Positions 27,732 to 36,932 are shown, counted from the first letter of the stretch. The stretch is DNA of 64,000 bases from Enterovibrio baiacu (GCF_004120195.1 NZ_SCHN01000008.1:65314-129313), one strand, 5' to 3'. Notes: generated from the letters alone by a model not told the origin. Numbers and translations are program-made.

Positions 27732-28949
27732 ATGAGAAATTACGGTCGTTTTTTAACGCAAAAAACGCCTTTGGGTTACCTGCTTGTATGCCTCTTTGCT
27801 GGGCTTGGAAGCGGCTTTTTCTACCCTCTGTCAGGCCTATTTGTGGTTGATGCGCTGGGTGCATCGCCTTTACAAATGGGGATTTTTCTCGCGTTTTCTA
27901 TTTTGAGCGGCGTGTTGGTTTCACAGCGCATTGCTAAGCGATCTGACCTCGGTTTAGACAGACGCAAAATCATCTTGGCATCGCAAATGAGCTTTATTGT
28001 TGTCATGGTGCTGTTTCTGTTTATCCGAAACTATTACTTAGCATTGGCGGTGATGGTGTGCATTTCCAGCTTTAGCGCCGCGGCAATGCCGCAAACCTTT
28101 GCCATTGGTCGCGAGTACGCAGACAAAGAACTGGGAAATAACGCCACGCTTTTTCTGTCATTGATGCGCGCCATGATGTCGTTGTCTTGGGTGATTGGTC
28201 CACCGTTAGCGTTCATCGTGAAAGATGCGGTCGGCTTCAACGGGGCATTTGTGTTTGCGGGCACCATGATGAGTATTTCTGTGATGATCGTTTGGCGTTT
28301 GTTCCCGTCAGTGACCATCAAGAAAGAAGAAACAGCAGCGCCTGTTGTTAATCACTCATGGCGACGTATTGACGGTGTACCCATGTACATTGCCGCCGTG
28401 TTCATGCTGTTCTGGGCGAACAACATGTATGTCACCACGATTCCATTGTACGTGTCGAAAGAACTGGCGATGAATGGTGCGGTGGCAGGGCAATTGTTGG
28501 GGCTGGCAGCCTTCGTTGAAATCCCTGTCATGATTTTGGCCGGACTATGGGCAACGCGTGTTGACCCACAAAAGCTGATGATCCTTGGCGTTACTGCGGC
28601 GTGTTTGTTTTACACCTTGCTGTGGGGCGCAGAAGAACTGTGGCAAATGTATGCCCTTCAATTGTTAAACGGCACGGCAGTTGGGATTTGTGCGGGCCTT
28701 GGCATGGTGGTTATCCAAAACAAAATGTCGACCCAAATGGGTGTGGCGACCACCTTGTTTAACAATGCCATCATGGTGGCAAGCCTGATTTCGAGTGTGA
28801 CCGTGGGGGTGATTGCGCAGTTCTTTGATTATCACTCCGTGATTGGCGCAATGATCATGGTTGGGCTGGTGGCGCTGTTGCTCTTGATGCTTTCTGTCAG
28901 AGAGAAAAAACAGCCTTGTCCACCTGAAGCATCGGTTGAGGTGCATTGA
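27732..28949 (+). CDS. MFS sugar efflux transporter, SetA/SetB-like
   Basis: An inner-membrane exporter with about 12 hydrophobic spans (405 residues). The sequence RNYGRFLT...GSGFFYPLSGLFVVDALGASPLQMG, then a loop with RRKI between spans 2 and 3, and RAMMSLSWVIGPPLAF look like the SetA/SetB sugar efflux family, which removes sugars or sugar analogues. The substrate cannot be read. The divergent AraC gene and a CRP site support a carbohydrate role. No flagellar relation is visible; it is an insertion between flgKL and the flagellins compared with the usual Vibrio order. Confidence 0.85.
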   Translation: MRNYGRFLTQKTPLGYLLVCLFAGLGSGFFYPLSGLFVVDALGASPLQMGIFLAFSILSGVLVSQRIAKRSDLGLDRRKIILASQMSFIVVMVLFLFIRNYYLALAVMVCISSFSAAAMPQTFAIGREYADKELGNNATLFLSLMRAMMSLSWVIGPPLAFIVKDAVGFNGAFVFAGTMMSISVMIVWRLFPSVTIKKEETAAPVVNHSWRRIDGVPMYIAAVFMLFWANNMYVTTIPLYVSKELAMNGAVAGQLLGLAAFVEIPVMILAGLWATRVDPQKLMILGVTAACLFYTLLWGAEELWQMYALQLLNGTAVGICAGLGMVVIQNKMSTQMGVATTLFNNAIMVASLISSVTVGVIAQFFDYHSVIGAMIMVGLVALLLLMLSVREKKQPCPPEASVEVH

Positions 28950-28992
28950 TTCACGTATCGTGAAAGCGAAGAGAAGACAGCGAATAAAAGAG

Positions 28993-29021
28993 AAAAGGTC
29001 AGCGGATGCTGACCTTTTTTT
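28993..29021. terminator. Terminator between the transporter and TPR-glycosyltransferase genes
   Basis: 11-bp stem AAAAGGTCAGC / GCTGACCTTTT, loop GGAT, T run; usable in both directions. Confidence 0.92.
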
Positions 29022-29049
29022 GTTTTTGTCGCGGGTAACGTCGTGTGAA

Positions 29050-31152
29050 TTATTTCAAGCGTGCTTGCACGTGTTTCGCCATGGATGTTAACAGCGGGTA
29101 CTTGTCTTCAAGCATTGGCGGATAGAAATAGCCGTACTCGTTTTCGCAATAAATGTCTGCGGGCTGATCAAAGCGAGATTCTGTCGTACCTGCAAAGAAG
29201 ACATGACAAGGCGTGCCGACGGCGGTTGTTAAACGGTGAACGGCGGTACCTGCGGTGACCACAGCATCTAAACCCGCGATGACGGCCGCGGTTCCATCGA
29301 AATCGTCACGTAAATCTAGCCCTTCAAGCTGCACAACGTGAACACCTGAAAGCTTGTGAATCTTCTTCAACTCTTTACTGCACTCGCCGTATTGAAGGTT
29401 GATGAAGACGGCATTGGGGAATTGCTTCAACAAATACGCCACTTCTTCGGCGACCAAGTAATGCATGTTACGCGTTGCCGCTGCCAAACCACTTCGCCAA
29501 CACAATCCAATCAGCGGTGCGCCTGGGTTGTTCGTACGGATGTCATCTAAACGCGATTGCCATTGTTGCTTCAATGCATCTGGCGTTTTGACATAGCCAG
29601 ATTGAAAAACATGTCTGCCGTACTGCTCAAAACACAATGCCGCCAAACTTCCCCCGGGAATCCAACTGGTGATGTCAGCCAGGACCTCCTGTGGCAATGT
29701 GATGTCTGTGTTGTCTGTGCGCTTCACGGGCACCATGATGGCGTCTGGGAAGGCGTTACTGAGCACGCTCTCAAGGCGAGGGTCGCAGGCCACGTACGCT
29801 TTCTGACAGTTGTCCAATACCAATTGCAGGTTGTGGAAGTAGAGAATTTCATCCCCTACACCTTGCTCCGGCATCACCAACACGATGTCGTCTTTAGGAC
29901 GGTTCAAATTCCATTGTGGCAATTCGCCCTTGTAACGCAGACGTCGACCACAGGTAATACCGAGCTCATTGGCCTTGTAATACTTGTCCCACTCTTCGAG
30001 GGTGCGGTACACGAAACTGACGTTAAAGCCCGCATCAATGTCATTCGGGAAGCGCGTTAAATACTCTTCGAGCAAGTGCTTGGATTTTTCTGCGTCACCT
30101 TTGTACCAAAGCACTTCGGCGAGGTAGGTAGACAGGCGCTCTTTGTTTTCTTCATTCGCCATTTCCGCTGCGCGTTCGATGTGCTTTTGGCACTCGATAA
30201 TGGCTGACGGTGTGAAATTGTGTCGGGTTCTGAGCAAGTTAAAACTCGCGGTGGCAAGGCGATAACGTAAATCCGCGTCTTTGCCATGTTGTTTGATGCT
30301 TTCCGTTGCCGCGCGATAGGCTTCAAGCCAGTTTTGTTCTTTCTCGTAGCTTTGAACAAGCAGGCGGCAAAGGATGGAATCTTCCGGCCAGTGCTTCATG
30401 CCTGCAAGGCATAACTTGCGGGCAGAGGCGAATTGCTCAAGCTTGATGTCGCAGTGGCTAAGGAGAACAACCACGTCTTTTTCTGGCGCGTGTTCAACGT
30501 AGGCGCGCATCAAAAATTGACGCGCCAAACCCACGTTGTCTGCTGCAAGCTCCAACCTTGCCAGCCCAACCAAGGCTGGGATGACATTTCCCGCCACACT
30601 GATCAGCGCTTGGTAAAGTTGTTTGGCTTGTTCTGTGTTGCCCGATGCCATCATTTGTTCAGCGAGTTCGAGGGTTTGCGTGACTTCATCGTTCATGGCT
30701 GACGATTTTTGCTGTTGCAACGATGCCATTTCTTTTGCTGTACGACGGCTTTCGCCGCGTTGACCGATTGTCGCGGTCAGTTGTTGCCGCATGGCAAGCA
30801 ACTCTTCATGGTCTGGCAACACGCCCAGCAAGCTATCAACGATCTCTAGCGCATCTTTGTTCATGCCTTGCTGCGCCAGAATATTGGCTTTATCAAACAA
30901 GAGTGACGCGTTTCCCGGCTCCACGAGCAGTGCGCGATCGAGTTTTTTGATGGCCTCTTGCCACAAACCGTCCTCCACATCGAGCACGGATAAGACTTGC
31001 AGCACAGGGACGCTGTCAGGCGCAACAACTAGGATCTGCTCAAAGACTTGTCGTGCTTCTATTTTCTTTTCGTGTTGATACAGGAAAACGCCATGTTCGA
31101 AGGCTTGTTCTATCGACATGGTGCCGTCGTTGGTTTGTGAGGTATCGGTCAT
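29050..31152 (-). CDS. TPR protein with C-terminal glycosyltransferase-like domain
   Basis: 700 residues, no signal peptide, so cytoplasmic. Residues about 1-400 are tetratricopeptide-like helical repeats (for example AIKKLDRALLVEPGNASLLFDKA). Residues about 420-700 look like a GT-B fold transferase of the heptosyltransferase/OGT-like group: PEQGVGDEILYF near 430, PLIGLCWRSG, and near the end a DAVVTAGTAVHRLTTAVGTPCHVFF donor-site block. TPR plus GT proteins commonly glycosylate other proteins. The gene stands head to head with the flagellin locus and has its own near-consensus sigma-54 promoter, so flagellin or hook glycosylation is my inference. LPS or another protein as acceptor remains possible. 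Confidence 0.75.
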   Translation of the reverse strand: MTDTSQTNDGTMSIEQAFEHGVFLYQHEKKIEARQVFEQILVVAPDSVPVLQVLSVLDVEDGLWQEAIKKLDRALLVEPGNASLLFDKANILAQQGMNKDALEIVDSLLGVLPDHEELLAMRQQLTATIGQRGESRRTAKEMASLQQQKSSAMNDEVTQTLELAEQMMASGNTEQAKQLYQALISVAGNVIPALVGLARLELAADNVGLARQFLMRAYVEHAPEKDVVVLLSHCDIKLEQFASARKLCLAGMKHWPEDSILCRLLVQSYEKEQNWLEAYRAATESIKQHGKDADLRYRLATASFNLLRTRHNFTPSAIIECQKHIERAAEMANEENKERLSTYLAEVLWYKGDAEKSKHLLEEYLTRFPNDIDAGFNVSFVYRTLEEWDKYYKANELGITCGRRLRYKGELPQWNLNRPKDDIVLVMPEQGVGDEILYFHNLQLVLDNCQKAYVACDPRLESVLSNAFPDAIMVPVKRTDNTDITLPQEVLADITSWIPGGSLAALCFEQYGRHVFQSGYVKTPDALKQQWQSRLDDIRTNNPGAPLIGLCWRSGLAAATRNMHYLVAEEVAYLLKQFPNAVFINLQYGECSKELKKIHKLSGVHVVQLEGLDLRDDFDGTAAVIAGLDAVVTAGTAVHRLTTAVGTPCHVFFAGTTESRFDQPADIYCENEYGYFYPPMLEDKYPLLTSMAKHVQARLK

Positions 31153-31205
31153 ATCTGATCCATCTATTTTGTATCTGCAGCAAGCGGCAGCATTAAAGAA
31201 AATGC

Positions 31206-31222
31206 AGCAAATACCGTGCCTA
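31206..31222 (-). promoter_or_regulatory. Sigma-54 promoter of the TPR-glycosyltransferase gene
   Basis: On the minus strand AGGCACGGTATTTGCT: one base off the consensus TGGCACG-N4-TTGC, with a period of 12 between GG (31220-31219) and GC (31208-31207). About 55 bases before the start codon. Confidence 0.78.
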
Positions 31223-31383
31223 TTGCCTATAACTAATAATAATGTGTCGCTATTGAGTGATTTGTTTTTAGATAAAGAGACATTGCGCTCATTAATGGTA
31301 TCGCTTTTTTGATCAGTAAAGCAGGTTAAAGAAGTGGGGGCACGCAGGGGATATGAATTGCCGTTCTTATTTGAAAAAGTGGT

Positions 31384-31410
31384 TAAATCTTTGCCGCTTT
31401 CGGCCGATAT
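31384..31410 (+). promoter_or_regulatory. Sigma-28 promoter, distal promoter of flagellin 1
   Basis: TAAA, 15 bases, GCCGATAT: a near-perfect FliA site about 205 bases before the flagellin start and 50 bases upstream of the sigma-54 element. Confidence 0.72.
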
Positions 31411-31458
31411 CTCCGCGTTTAAATTTGTAAGCCTTTATAAAGTAAGACTTTCCTAAAG

Positions 31459-31475
31459 TTGGCACACAACTTGAA
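31459..31475 (+). promoter_or_regulatory. Sigma-54 promoter, proximal promoter of flagellin 1
   Basis: TTGGCACACAACTTGAA: perfect -24, period 12, -12 with GA instead of GC as at flgK. It gives a leader of about 130 bases that contains a hairpin TTTCGC / GCGAAA just before the ribosome site AAAGGAG. Confidence 0.75.
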
Positions 31476-31615
31476 TAGGTTTGGGCATGTAGGTATCAAT
31501 ACTGTTTGGTACCGTCCCCAATAACGAACTGAAGCTGGCCCCGCTAAGCAATCGGACTAATCTTGTCGCGGGTAGGCTGTTTCGCAAGAATACGCGAAAG
31601 TCAAAGGAGAGCAAA

Positions 31616-32758
31616 ATGGGTGTAACAGTTAACACCAACGTGTCTGCGATGACTGCGCAGCGTTACCTGAACAAATCGACCAATGATCTTAATACGTCGA
31701 TGGAACGCTTGTCGTCTGGTAGTCGAATCAACAGCGCAAAAGATGACGCTGCGGGTCTGCAGATCTCGAACCGACTCATTGCCCAAACCCGTGGCTTAGA
31801 TGTCGCTATGCGTAATGCGAACGATGGTATCTCTATCGCGCAAACTGCTGAAGGTGCAATGCAAGAATCCACCAACATACTGCAACGTATGCGTGATCTT
31901 TCTCTGCAATCAGCGAACGGCGCGAACGGCAGTTCTGAACGTATCGCGATTCAGGAAGAAGTGGCAGCCCTGCAAGATGAATTAAACCGTATTGCAGAGA
32001 CTACGGCTTTTGGTGGACGTCGCCTGTTGAACGGCTCGTTCGGCGAAGCATCCTTCCAAATTGGTGCGGATTCCGGTGAAGCGATCATCATGGGATTAAC
32101 CAGTATTCGTGCTGATGATTACCGCATGGGGGGAACCGAGTTTGTTGCCGCCAATGCAAAATCTGCAGGCTGGGAAGTGTCAGGGAGTGCAGCGTCATTG
32201 ACGATGGACTTCGTCACCAAAGACGGAAAAACAGTCAGCATTGATATCGCCACAAAAGCAGGCGATGACATCGAAGAGGTTGCAACCTACATCAATGGTC
32301 AATCTGATGAGATGGTGACAGCATCCGTTGATGAGAATGGCCAACTGCAAATCTTCGTCGCAGAAGAGAAGCTGGCAGGCAATGTCACTTTCGGTGGCAC
32401 ATTGGCCGCATCACTTGGCATGACCACGGGCGCAGGCTCGGCAGTGACCTCGAAAGACATCGACGTGAGCACCGTGGGTGGCGCACAGATGGGCGTGGGT
32501 ATCATTGACTCAGCGATGCAGTACATTGACAGCCAGCGTGCTGACTTGGGTGCGAAGCAAAACCGCTTGAGCCACACCATCAGTAACCTGTCGAACATTC
32601 AAGAGAATGTGGCTACGTCTAACAGCCGTATTCGCGATACAGATTTTGCGAAAGAGACGACCGAACTTACGAAAGGTCAGATCCTACAGCAAGCAAGTAC
32701 CTCGATCCTGGCGCAGGCCAAGCAGATGCCACAAGCAGCCCTCAACCTGCTTCAATAA
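31616..32758 (+). CDS. flaA: Flagellin 1
   Basis: Filament subunit, 380 residues, with the conserved N-terminal D0/D1 ([38 protein letters not shown]) and C-terminal D1/D0 ([31 protein letters not shown]). The middle 170-290 is variable. In V. cholerae the first flagellin of this locus, FlaA, is the sigma-54 dependent one essential for the filament; promoter and position agree, and the symbol is given on that basis. A terminator directly follows. Confidence 0.95.
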   Translation: MGVTVNTNVSAMTAQRYLNKSTNDLNTSMERLSSGSRINSAKDDAAGLQISNRLIAQTRGLDVAMRNANDGISIAQTAEGAMQESTNILQRMRDLSLQSANGANGSSERIAIQEEVAALQDELNRIAETTAFGGRRLLNGSFGEASFQIGADSGEAIIMGLTSIRADDYRMGGTEFVAANAKSAGWEVSGSAASLTMDFVTKDGKTVSIDIATKAGDDIEEVATYINGQSDEMVTASVDENGQLQIFVAEEKLAGNVTFGGTLAASLGMTTGAGSAVTSKDIDVSTVGGAQMGVGIIDSAMQYIDSQRADLGAKQNRLSHTISNLSNIQENVATSNSRIRDTDFAKETTELTKGQILQQASTSILAQAKQMPQAALNLLQ

Positions 32759-32777
32759 CGGCATTCACTACGTTTAT

Positions 32778-32807
32778 AAAAAGCGGCAATCACTTGCCGC
32801 TTTTTTT
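32778..32807 (+). terminator. Terminator of flagellin 1
   Basis: 12-bp stem AAAAAGCGGCAA / TTGCCGCTTTTT, loop TCAC, then T. The rest of the 443-bp gap to flagellin 2 shows only its promoter. Confidence 0.93.
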
Positions 32808-33095
32808 ATGCCTGTTGAAACGACGCCGTGACGGCTTTTCTTTCCGGCTCTCCCTTCTTATTTTCTGATTGATTTCTCCTCGAACCTCACCTTTTTTGTG
32901 CCTTTAAATGCGCGTTCCTCTCCTGTGTTACCACCGCTACAGCCCTTGTTTTACGCACTTATCGTGTTGTTTTGGCGAGAAAAACAAATTCATCACTAAA
33001 GTTTTTTCTGTCGAGGGCGAAAACCTTGTTAGCACCATGATTTTACGGCCATTCACCAGCATTACTTGGGTGTAAAAAAAACGGAAAAAAAAGTG

Positions 33096-33122
33096 TAAAG
33101 GTTTTTCCAACGGTGCCGTTAC
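33096..33122 (+). promoter_or_regulatory. Sigma-28 promoter of flagellin 2
   Basis: TAAAG at 33096 and GCCGTTAC at 33115, 15 bases between TAAA and GCCG. About 80 bases before the start. Confidence 0.78.
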
Positions 33123-33201
33123 ATGGTTTGTAAGAGATTTAGAACTGGTTTTCCCTAGATAGCTGGGCGGAAGCCGGACTTAGTACTAAAGGAGAATAGT
33201 T

Positions 33202-34335
33202 ATGGCTATTACAGTAAACACTAACGTGCCTGCAATGACCGCTCAGCGTTACTTGAACAGTTCAACAGACTCGCTGAACGCATCAATGGAGCGTTTGTCT
33301 TCAGGTTACCGCATTAACAGTGCAAAAGATGACGCAGCAGGTCTGCAAATCTCTAACCGTTTGATTTCACAGAGCCGTGGTCTTGACGTTGCAGTACGTA
33401 ACGCCAACGACGGTATCTCAATGGCACAAACCGCTGAAGGTGCGATGGAAGAATCCACCAACATCCTGCAGCGTATGCGTGACCTATCGCTACAATCAGC
33501 TAACGGTGCAAACGGCACTGAAGAGCGTAAAGCGATTCAAGAAGAAGTTGTTGCACTGCAAGACGAACTTAACCGTATTGCAGAAACAACATCATTCGGT
33601 GGTGCGAAACTACTGAACGGTACTTACGGAACCAAGTCTTTCCAAGTAGGTGCTGATGCGGGTGAAGCCGTAATGATGGAGTTCAAAAACATCCGTGCTG
33701 ATGAAGCTATGATGGGTGGTAGCACCTTTACCTCTACGGCTGGCGTATCAATGGCAGATTGGACCGCAACGGGCGGCGCTTCTCTGAACATGACCATCGT
33801 CGATGCAGATGGCGTATCTTCAACAATCAATGTTTCAGCAAAAGCTGGCGATGACGTTGAAGAAGTCGCGACTTACATCAACGGTCAAGCTGACAGCAAA
33901 GTCAGTGCATCTGTGACTGAAAACGGCGAACTACAAATCGTTGCTGCTTCAGGTTCTGATGTGACGTTTGCTGGTGCACTAGCAACGTCTCTAGGCATGG
34001 CGGGTGCAACCAAAGTTGCTGAAACGGTTAAAGATGTTGACGTGAGCTCCGTTGGTGGCGCACAGAAAGCCGTTGGTCTTGTGGATAACGCGATGCAGTA
34101 CATCGACTCACACCGTGCTGAGTTGGGTGCGAAGCAAAACCGCTTGAGCCACACCATTGCTAACTTGGACAACGTTAACGAGAACGTTAGTGCATCTAAC
34201 AGCCGTATCCGTGACGTTGACTTCGCGAAAGAGACTACGCAGTTTACGAAATCTCAAATCCTGCAGCAGTCTGGTACGTCTATACTTGCGCAAGCGAAGC
34301 AAGCACCGTCAGCAGCACTGAGCCTGTTAGGATAA
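33202..34335 (+). CDS. flaC: Flagellin 2
   Basis: 377 residues, paralogue of flagellin 1 with nearly identical ends ([50 protein letters not shown]) and a different middle. The ATG has AAAGGAG upstream. The sigma-28 promoter makes it a late, auxiliary filament subunit, like flaC-type flagellins in Vibrio; the symbol rests on position only. Its last codons form one arm of a hairpin with the flaG ribosome site. Confidence 0.93.
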   Translation: MAITVNTNVPAMTAQRYLNSSTDSLNASMERLSSGYRINSAKDDAAGLQISNRLISQSRGLDVAVRNANDGISMAQTAEGAMEESTNILQRMRDLSLQSANGANGTEERKAIQEEVVALQDELNRIAETTSFGGAKLLNGTYGTKSFQVGADAGEAVMMEFKNIRADEAMMGGSTFTSTAGVSMADWTATGGASLNMTIVDADGVSSTINVSAKAGDDVEEVATYINGQADSKVSASVTENGELQIVAASGSDVTFAGALATSLGMAGATKVAETVKDVDVSSVGGAQKAVGLVDNAMQYIDSHRAELGAKQNRLSHTIANLDNVNENVSASNSRIRDVDFAKETTQFTKSQILQQSGTSILAQAKQAPSAALSLLG

Positions 34336-34391
34336 TAGAGATGTAGCCAGAATGACGGTGAGATTGCCACTCGCCGTCATAAGCTAACAGG
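34323..34391 (+). promoter_or_regulatory. Nested hairpin over the end of flagellin 2 and the flaG ribosome site
   Basis: The outer stem CCTGTTAG (34323-34330) pairs with CTAACAGG (34384-34391), 8 bp perfect, and overlaps the start of the flaG Shine-Dalgarno. The inner stem of 11 bp (34352-34362 with 34370-34380, one G-T pair) has a 7-base loop. No T run, so not a usual terminator. Confidence 0.65.
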
Positions 34392-34403
34392 AGGTGAACA
34401 GCA

Positions 34404-34826
34404 ATGGACATATCATCCGTTTCCACGTCATCCCTGTCTCATGTGACTCCACAGTCAGGCACGAAAGTTGCTAGCAGTAATCAATCTGTGGGGGGGACTC
34501 AACCCGAAATCACACACCAACAACAGATGGCAGAGAACGCTGAAAAGCTTCAAAAGCGCCGAGTAGAGCAAGTTAACCAACTCGCAGACACTCGTAAACT
34601 TCAGCAGGAACAGCTTGAAATGTTGGTCGACCGACTGGATGAGTTTGTGTCTACCTTTAATAAAGGCTTGTCATTTCGACTCGATGAGGACTCTGGAAAA
34701 AGTATCGTAACTGTTTATGAAATGAGTAGCGGCGATATTATTAGACAGATTCCTGAGAAAGAAATGTTAGAGCTGGCACAGCAACTGTCTCTTCATGCGA
34801 GGGGGCTAGTAGCAGAAAAGGTATAA
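34404..34826 (+). CDS. flaG: FlaG
   Basis: Small cytoplasmic or exported protein of the polar-flagellum locus; in several bacteria flaG mutants have altered filament length. 140 residues with a polar, Gln-rich N-terminal half and the conserved FlaG C-terminal block LSFRLDEDSGKSIVTVYEMSSGDIIRQIP. Strong ribosome site GGAGGTG. fliD begins 17 bases after its stop. Confidence 0.92.
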   Translation: MDISSVSTSSLSHVTPQSGTKVASSNQSVGGTQPEITHQQQMAENAEKLQKRRVEQVNQLADTRKLQQEQLEMLVDRLDEFVSTFNKGLSFRLDEDSGKSIVTVYEMSSGDIIRQIPEKEMLELAQQLSLHARGLVAEKV

Positions 34827-34842
34827 CTGAGGTGAGTAAAAT

Positions 34843-36210
34843 ATGGGTTTGAGCGCAGCCGGTCTCGGCAGTGGAATGGACATCAATTCCATGGTCAGCA
34901 AAATTGTTGATGCTGAGCGTGCGCCCAAGCAGGAGCGCATCGTTAAGCGCATGAATGATGTTGAAACTAACATCAGCGCTTACGGTAGACTCAAAGACTC
35001 TCTCGATACGATGAAAGGCTTGATGTATGACTTTCGCCGTAATAATACCTTTGCAGCAAGGAGCACGGCTTCCGATAATCCGGAAGCCGTCTCTGCGTCT
35101 GCAGACCACCTGGCTGTTACCGGTGTGTATTCCATCGATGTACAACAGCTTGCTCAATCCCACAAATTGGTGTCAGGCGGCTTAGACGCAGATAGCGACT
35201 TCGGCGCCGGACAATTGGTCATCAGCCTCGGTGGACGTTCAACCACCATAGATATCGCCCAAAACAGCAGTGAGTTGCTGGATATCGTTCGTACCATCAA
35301 CAGCCATCCTTCTAACCCTGGTGTAAAAGCCTCGGTGATTAACGATGACAGTGGTGCGCGTTTGATTCTAGGGGGAGACAAAACGGGGGCTGACAACCAA
35401 ATCGCTGTGACGGTAAATGCGCCACTCACAAGCCCACTACAGGGCTTGGCGTACAACCCAACCAGTGACTTCAATGCCATGAACGAAATGCAAGCAGCGA
35501 AAGATGCGCGCATTTTGATTGATGGTCTGGCATCTGTTTCTAGCGCCACCAATTCCTTCACCGACGCGATTCGTGGCGTAAGCCTCGATGTTTCCCAAGT
35601 TACCACGCCCGAAGAGGGGCCAGTAACGGTCAATGTTGATGAAGACCGTGATGCGGTGAAAGCCTCGCTAGAAAAATTTGTCGATGCCTACAACGCATTT
35701 TATCAAGTTACCAAAGCACTCTCTAAGTACGATCCTGAAACACAGCAAGGTGGACCACTGGTGGGTGATAGCGTGATTCGCTCTGCCACCAGTCAAATGC
35801 GCAGTCTCTTTTCAACACCCGTTGAAGGCGCACCAGACTCCATTCGCACACTCAGTGAACTAGGTATCTCGACCACCATGGATGGCCGCTTAGAAATCAA
35901 TAGCCGTATGCTGGACAAACAGCTGTCGCAGAATTTCTCGGCGTTAGAAGGGTTCTTTGGTGGCAATGACGGTTTTGCCAAAAAAGTGGAAGATACGATC
36001 CATTCTTTTACGGGTATCACCGGTACGATTCGCAACCGTGAAAACAGCCTGAGCGATCAAAAAACACGTTTACGCGACGAACAACAAACGCTCGATCGTC
36101 GTATGACTGATCTTCAAGACCGGACGTTGAAGCAGTTCTCTACAATGGATAACGCCATGGCGGAGATGCAATCTCAACTGTCCGCTATGATGAATATTAT
36201 GCCTTCATAA
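34843..36210 (+). CDS. fliD: Filament cap protein FliD (HAP2)
   Basis: Caps the filament and folds incoming flagellin. 455 residues, N-terminal GLGSGMDINSMVSKIVDAERAPKQ and C-terminal coiled coil (LSDQKTRLRDEQQTLDRRMTDL...) typical of FliD. It is close to the enterobacterial length, shorter than FliD of several Vibrio as I recall them. Ribosome site GAGGTGAG. Partner chaperone candidates flaI and fliS follow. Confidence 0.95.
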   Translation: MGLSAAGLGSGMDINSMVSKIVDAERAPKQERIVKRMNDVETNISAYGRLKDSLDTMKGLMYDFRRNNTFAARSTASDNPEAVSASADHLAVTGVYSIDVQQLAQSHKLVSGGLDADSDFGAGQLVISLGGRSTTIDIAQNSSELLDIVRTINSHPSNPGVKASVINDDSGARLILGGDKTGADNQIAVTVNAPLTSPLQGLAYNPTSDFNAMNEMQAAKDARILIDGLASVSSATNSFTDAIRGVSLDVSQVTTPEEGPVTVNVDEDRDAVKASLEKFVDAYNAFYQVTKALSKYDPETQQGGPLVGDSVIRSATSQMRSLFSTPVEGAPDSIRTLSELGISTTMDGRLEINSRMLDKQLSQNFSALEGFFGGNDGFAKKVEDTIHSFTGITGTIRNRENSLSDQKTRLRDEQQTLDRRMTDLQDRTLKQFSTMDNAMAEMQSQLSAMMNIMPS

Positions 36211-36221
36211 GGGATGCATGC

Positions 36222-36515
36222 ATGTCTCCTCTCTTGGTGAAGCTAGAACGTATCGATAAACATTTGCTGGCTGTGCTAACAGCAGATGTGGTTGACGATG
36301 GTGAAATGGCACAGTTATTGAATGAAAGAAAACACTGTTTAACCGACATTACGATGTTGCCGGAACCGCCGGAAAAAGAGGCTTGGTCAACTGCTGTTAG
36401 CAGAACCCAGCAAATAATGACATTGATAAAAGAACATCGTGATAGTGCTGCCGCCCAAGCAAGTCGATTTATCAAAGGGCGTAAGTCAGTGCAACTTTAC
36501 AAAAAATTCGAGTAG
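36222..36515 (+). CDS. flaI: FlaI, small FliT-like chaperone candidate
   Basis: 97 residues, mostly helical and charged, placed between fliD and fliS as flaI is in Vibrio. Enterobacterial fliT (chaperone of FliD) occupies the corresponding slot, so a chaperone role is likely but not shown by any motif. Two in-frame or nearby ATG codons precede; the third, at 36222, opens the frame. It ends directly before fliS. Confidence 0.8.
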   Translation: MSPLLVKLERIDKHLLAVLTADVVDDGEMAQLLNERKHCLTDITMLPEPPEKEAWSTAVSRTQQIMTLIKEHRDSAAAQASRFIKGRKSVQLYKKFE

Positions 36516-36527
36516 GTGAGGAATGTT

Positions 36528-36932
36528 ATGAGAGGGTCACTTCAGGCCTACAAAAAAGTCTCCGTAGACAGCCAGCTAAGCGCGGCATCACCACACAAGG
36601 TGATCCAGATGTTGATGGCGGGGGCAATTGAACGTTTGATTCAGGGCAAAGCAGCCATGCTGCAAGGTGACATTGCTATGAAGGGCGAACGTCTAGGCAA
36701 AGCCTTGGATATCATTATTAGTCTTAGAACATGCTTGTCGATGGACGAGGGTGGCGAAATTGCATCCAACTTAGATGCACTGTACGACTTTATGATCCGT
36801 CAAATTTCCGAAGCAAACCGCGATAATTTGGACGCACCTATTGATGATGTCATCGATATTTTGCGCGAAATTAAATCAGCTTGGGATCAAATACCCGCCG
36901 AATATCACAATATCACTCAAGCAGGCGCATAA
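36528..36932 (+). CDS. fliS: Flagellin export chaperone FliS
   Basis: Binds flagellin in the cytoplasm and prevents early polymerisation. The ATG at 36528 (134 residues, MRGSLQAYKKVSVDSQLSAASPHKVIQMLM) has GAGGA five bases upstream and fits the Vibrio start; the GTG at 36516 would put that site inside the gene. The YDFMIRQ block near the C-terminus is conserved. Last gene of the flaG to fliS run. Confidence 0.93.
   Translation: MRGSLQAYKKVSVDSQLSAASPHKVIQMLMAGAIERLIQGKAAMLQGDIAMKGERLGKALDIIISLRTCLSMDEGGEIASNLDALYDFMIRQISEANRDNLDAPIDDVIDILREIKSAWDQIPAEYHNITQAGA

Noticed and set aside
31398-31425. Minus-strand TAAA...GCCGAAA as a sigma-28 promoter for the TPR-glycosyltransferase
   Set aside because: The spacer is 13, not 15, bases. 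The overlapping plus-strand site with exact 15-base spacing explains the GCCGAT sequence.
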